Part shown: piece after piece, positions 61,059-64,000 of the stretch | Layout of the letters: each line of letters starts with the position of its first letter | Position numbering within the stretch: position 1 is the stretch's first letter | NCBI GenBank assembly: GCA_038207155.1 | Contig: JBBRAB010000006.1 | Coordinates: forward strand, 124,001 to 188,000 | Length of the DNA stretch: 64,000 nt | Reading direction: 5' to 3' | Source of the DNA: FEN-1139 sp038207155 | GTDB lineage: Bacteria; Myxococcota_A; Polyangia; Polyangiales; Polyangiaceae | Position numbers and translations under genes: made by a program | Notes under the pieces: generated by a model | Database searches by the model: none | Told to the model about the DNA's origin: nothing | Seen by the model: only the letters and a program-made list of their open reading frames with translations

Positions 61059-62222
61059 ATGATTCCCCTCCGCTACAATGCTCGCAGTCTGCTCGTGCGT
61101 CGCGCGAGCAGTCTCGCCACTGTGCTCGGCGTCGGACTGGTGGTGTTCGTTCTGGCCGCCGCTCTGATGCTCTCAGCCGGGGTGAAAAAGACTCTCACCA
61201 CCTCCGGCGCCCCCGACGTGGCGGTCGTCCTGCGCAAGGGCTCGGATGCCGAACTGTCCAGTAACATCGAGGATGCAGCGGTCAGCTTGGTCAAGGCGCA
61301 GCCCGGTATCGTGGACCACGGCGGCCAACCGCTGGCCGTCGGCGAGCTCGTCATGGTGATGGCCTTGAACAAGCTCGGTACGAGCGGCATCGCCAACGTC
61401 ACCTTGCGCGGCACCACAGAGTCCGGACAAACCCTACGTCCCGAGGTCAAATTGCTCGAGGGGCGCGCGCCCAAGCCCGGCACCGACGAGGTGATGGTGG
61501 GCCGCCGCATCCGGGGGCGCCTTGAGGGGCTGAGCTTGGGGGGCCATTTCGACTTGCGCAGAAACCGACCTGCCACCGTGGTGGGCGTCTTCGAGGCCGG
61601 AGGCTCCGGTTATGAATCGGAGGTCTGGGGCGATCTGGACACGATTCGCTCAGCCTTCGGGCGCGTTGGCCTGGTCAGCTCGGTGCGCGTCAAACTGGAT
61701 TCCCCGGCGCGTTTTGACGCCGTGCGCGCGGCGATCGAGCTCGACAAGCGTCTCGGACTGCAGGTCGTGCGTGAGCACGCCTATTTCGATAAGCTCTCGG
61801 AGGGCACCAGCCTGTTTGTGACGGCGCTCGGTGTGGCGATTTCGGTGTTTTTCTCGCTTGGCGCGATGATCGGCGCAACCATCACGATGTACTCGGCCGT
61901 GGCCAATCGCAAGCGCGAGGTGGGAACCCTGCGTGCGCTCGGATTTAGTCGGCGCTCGGTCCTGCTCGCCTTCCTGTTCGAGGCGGTGCTGCTCTCGCTG
62001 GTGGGCGGCGTATTAGGGACCTTGGGTGCGCTTGCGCTCGGGAACGTCGAGCTCTCCATGATGAACTTTGCGAGCTGGTCGGAGATGGTCTTCACCTTCC
62101 AACCGACACCCCAGGTGCTCGTGGTGGCCCTGACGTTCTCGCTTGGAATGGGGCTCTTCGGGGGCATGTTGCCAGCCATTCAAGCCGCCAGGCTCTCGCC
62201 GCTCGAAGCCATTCGCGACTGA
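61059..62222 (+). CDS. FtsX/MacB-type ABC permease 2
   Basis: A 387-residue paralogue of the preceding permease with the same plan: N-terminal helix (SSLATVLGVGLVVFVLAAAL), MacB_PCD domain and FtsX helices with SAVANRKREVGTLRALGFSRRSV. Eight bases after the previous stop. Last gene of the export operon, followed by a strong terminator. Confidence 0.92.
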   Translation: MIPLRYNARSLLVRRASSLATVLGVGLVVFVLAAALMLSAGVKKTLTTSGAPDVAVVLRKGSDAELSSNIEDAAVSLVKAQPGIVDHGGQPLAVGELVMVMALNKLGTSGIANVTLRGTTESGQTLRPEVKLLEGRAPKPGTDEVMVGRRIRGRLEGLSLGGHFDLRRNRPATVVGVFEAGGSGYESEVWGDLDTIRSAFGRVGLVSSVRVKLDSPARFDAVRAAIELDKRLGLQVVREHAYFDKLSEGTSLFVTALGVAISVFFSLGAMIGATITMYSAVANRKREVGTLRALGFSRRSVLLAFLFEAVLLSLVGGVLGTLGALALGNVELSMMNFASWSEMVFTFQPTPQVLVVALTFSLGMGLFGGMLPAIQAARLSPLEAIRD

Positions 62223-62268
62223 GAGCGCGACCGTCAACGCTGTAACCACGCCGCCAAAACACAAAATG

Positions 62269-62306
62269 ACAGAGGGCCGAGTGAGGAAACTCACCCGGCC
62301 CTCTGT
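62269..62306 (+). terminator. strong terminator hairpin after the export operon
   Basis: ACAGAGGGCCG and CGGCCCTCTGT form an 11-bp stem with an inner GTGAG/CTCAC stem and GAAA-type loop. About 47 bases after the permease stop. It may also serve the minus-strand gene ending at 62345. No U-run on the plus strand beyond TGTGATG. Confidence 0.8.
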
Positions 62307-62344
62307 GATGATACGCGTCTCGTTTGCCCTGCGGACGCCTTCGG

Positions 62345-62710
62345 CTACTTGCACACCTCGTAGGCCTTGCCGACATCGACACCGCAGCTGACCGCGGATG
62401 CGATGGCGACGGGGATCGACGAGCAGTCCCCCGCTCGCGATTTGATGAAGGCCGAGATGCTCTGACCGACTGTCATGATGCAGGTCGCGCTGGCCTCCAG
62501 GACTGCCTCGCCACAGGCCTTGTCTTCATGTTTGGCGGCGGGGGGAGCCGCCGGGGCGGGTGCAGGCTTGTGCTCGGCGGACCGGTCCCACCAGAATCCG
62601 CAGACCTGGTTGCCATCATTGCTCGTCGAGGACTGCTTGGCGGGTTCGGGCTCGGAGCTGAACCATTGATTTGCGGTGGATACTGCGCTGCACTGAACGG
62701 GTTGGGTCAT
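62345..62710 (-). CDS. Small Cys-rich hypothetical protein
   Basis: A 121-residue protein starting at ATG 62710 with GGAGG 8 bases upstream. It has eight Cys (QVCGFWW, DKACGEAV, ATCIM, GDCSS, VSCGVD, YEVCK), arranged as a possible disulfide-bonded helical domain, and a Pro/Ala-rich linker in the middle (EHKPAPAPAAPPAAKHE). No signal peptide is seen, so export would need another route or a different start. Not recognised as a known family. Confidence 0.55.
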   Translation of the reverse strand: MTQPVQCSAVSTANQWFSSEPEPAKQSSTSNDGNQVCGFWWDRSAEHKPAPAPAAPPAAKHEDKACGEAVLEASATCIMTVGQSISAFIKSRAGDCSSIPVAIASAVSCGVDVGKAYEVCK

Positions 62711-62819
62711 ATTGCGGGCCTCCAGTCCCGGTGGTTCGGCACTCACCCGGGTGGGTTGCGAGAGAAGTCCCGCCATGCTCACTTGTAAACTGTGACCCCC
62801 GTCTGGCAGAAGGGCGGGG

Positions 62820-62945
62820 ATGAACCTCGTCGTCCGTGGGGACAAGCTCGCCCTCTTGGCAAAGCTGCCAACCGCGTCGATCGCTCTGGTTTACATCGCT
62901 CCGCCTTTCAACACCGGGCATGCCCAGATCCGACAGCGCACCCTG
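62820..62945 (+). pseudogene. N-terminal remnant of a DNA methyltransferase
   Basis: The first ~42 codons from ATG 62820 read MNLVVRGDKLALLAKLP and IALVYIAPPFNTGHAQ, which is the start of a site-specific DNA adenine/cytosine-N4 methyltransferase with motif IV. The catalytic tetrapeptide D-P-P-F is written APPF (Asp to Ala). After about codon 42 the sequence no longer resembles the family, and the frame runs on into the GH8 signal peptide. No target-recognition or SAM-binding motif I follows. It appears to be the truncated end of a gene. Confidence 0.55.
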
Positions 62946-63044
62946 CTCGATTGCGTCGGCGTCGCGTGTGGGGTTTTTTCTGGGAATCACCGAGAACCGG
63001 CGCGCCGCTTTACGTGCTTAGTAAACATCATTTACAATCTCTGT

Positions 63045-64000
63045 ATGCTGCGGAAAAGCTCGCTAGTTCTCGCCCTGAGTCTATTCGGCCTGTCGGCCTG
63101 TGACGGTGGCGCAAGCAGCGCCACTCCGGGCGTCGCGGGTCCAGTGGGTACCGGAGGCGCAGTCGGCACTGGAGGCGCAGTCGTTATCGGGACGACTCGT
63201 GACCTCTTTGTCGAGCTGCTGGGCAAGAGCGAAGCCGAGGTCACCGCTAAGGTTGATGCGGCGTGGAACCAATACTTTGCGACCGGCAATGTCGACCAAG
63301 AGCGCGTGATGTTCGCTGCCGGCAGCAACGCGCAAGGGCCCCTGGCATACCTGCTAGACGTTGCGGACAAGGATGTGCGCTCCGAGGCATGTCCTACGGC
63401 ATGATGATCGCCGTGCAACTCGACAAGCAGGTCGAGTTCAAGTCGCTGTGGAACTGGGCCAAGACGTACATGTATCACGCCAGCCCGACGCATCCTGGCT
63501 ATCAGTATTTCTCTTGGCAGATGAAGTCCGACGGCACGCCGAACGACGAGTTCTCAGCTCCTGATGGCGAGGAATACTTCGCCATGGCGCTCTATTTTGC
63601 GGCTGCGCGCTGGGGCAACGGTGAGGGCATCTACAACTACAAGGCTGAGGCCGATACGCTCACTGGCGCGCTGAAAAATCGTGCCCCGATCACGGATGCC
63701 GTTGTCAATCCTTACAAGGCTAGCGGGACCGGTACGGCCCTCTTCAACAGCACGAACCATCAGGTGCGCTTCTCCCCCGATCAGGGCAACATCACCGCTG
63801 AAGGTGATTTCACCGATCCGAGCTATCACCTGCCGGCCTTCTACACCCTCTGGTCGCGTGTGGCGCCCGAGGCAGATCGGGCCTTTTGGGCAGCTGCCGC
63901 CACGGCGAGTCGCAACTACTTCCCGACCAGCATGGACGCGACCACGGGACTGATGCCGGACTACTCGAACTTCGACGGCACGGCCAAGTCCGTCTCCTGG
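63045..64000 (+). pseudogene. GH8 (Rex-like) xylanase lipoprotein, frameshifted and cut by window end
   Basis: The ATG at 63045 begins a lipoprotein signal (LVLALSLFGLSAC) and a GAVGTGGAVV-type linker, then a family 8 glycoside hydrolase. The first frame ends at 63404 in VRSEACPTA. Restoring one G near 63387 gives VRSEGMSYGMMIAVQLDK, the conserved start of the (alpha/alpha)6 barrel, where Glu in SEGMSYGMM is the proton donor. The barrel continues in the new frame (FKSLWNWAKTYM, GYQYFSWQMKSDGT, PDGEEYFAMALYFAAARWGN) to the end of the window. Related enzymes release xylose from the reducing end of xylo-oligosaccharides. The lesion may be a homopolymer error. Confidence 0.8.

Overview
The window looks like chromosomal DNA of a GC-rich myxobacterium (Myxococcota, probably Polyangia). 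Three proteins end in MYXO-CTERM-type tails (GCGC or CGC motif, hydrophobic helix, Arg-rich end), many lipoproteins have Gly/Ala/Thr 'TGGAG' linkers after the lipobox, and there are PKN-type Ser/Thr kinases plus several xylan-active enzymes. No tRNA, rRNA, CRISPR array, insertion sequence or phage gene was seen.

Layout. 0-6 kb: a MYXO-CTERM surface protein, an arsenic operon (arsR, arsD, arsA, acr3, arsC) and a DUF2239 gene behind a palindromic promoter. 6-8.3 kb: a pirin remnant with a 9-bp minisatellite and a GH10 xylanase lipoprotein. 8.3-15.1 kb: a DUF-type NADP oxidoreductase, a membrane-anchored pseudokinase, an O6-methylguanine methyltransferase, a BPL_N lipoprotein, a YceI-like lipoprotein and an ECF sigma/NrsF pair. 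15.4-21.8 kb: a DUF362 MYXO-CTERM protein, remnants of a dioxygenase and an AraC regulator, a CE2 esterase and a GH39-like MYXO-CTERM enzyme. 21.8-33.4 kb: a frameshifted beta-propeller gene, an NmrA-type protein, a broken lipoprotein, two paralogous outer-membrane barrels, a modular SPFH protein with an internal stop, and small lipoproteins. 33.4-37.5 kb: a divergent histidine kinase / NtrC-type regulator pair and a barrel protein. 37.7-43.1 kb: a kinase / VCBS lipoprotein / PEGA operon. 43.2-44.4 kb: a damaged radical SAM-SPASM gene behind a small lipoprotein gene. 44.7-50.9 kb: a GYF-like protein, a FecR-like / kinase operon, a jelly-roll lipoprotein and a barrel protein. 51-54.2 kb: a wrecked beta-helix gene, a TPR/PEGA gene that has lost its stop, and an MFS exporter. 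54.3-57.7 kb: exbB-exbD-tonB and a His-rich CDF transporter. 57.9-62.2 kb: a MacA/MacB-like export operon. 62.3-64 kb: a small Cys-rich protein, a DNA methylase remnant and a GH8 gene that runs off the end.

Functional themes are arsenic resistance, extracellular xylan breakdown (GH10, CE2, GH39-like, GH8), Ser/Thr-kinase signalling linked to envelope proteins, and metal or envelope transport.

A striking property is the number of damaged genes: single-base frameshifts near 23.30, 25.51, 28.82, 51.68 and 63.39 kb, in-frame TAA codons at 25223 and 29660, a probable stop loss at 52921, and apparent internal or end deletions in arsA, pirin, the dioxygenase, AraC/CE2, the radical SAM gene and the TPR/PEGA gene. 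Gene decay and sequencing or assembly error cannot be separated from this sequence alone. Family comparisons were made from memory, without database searches.
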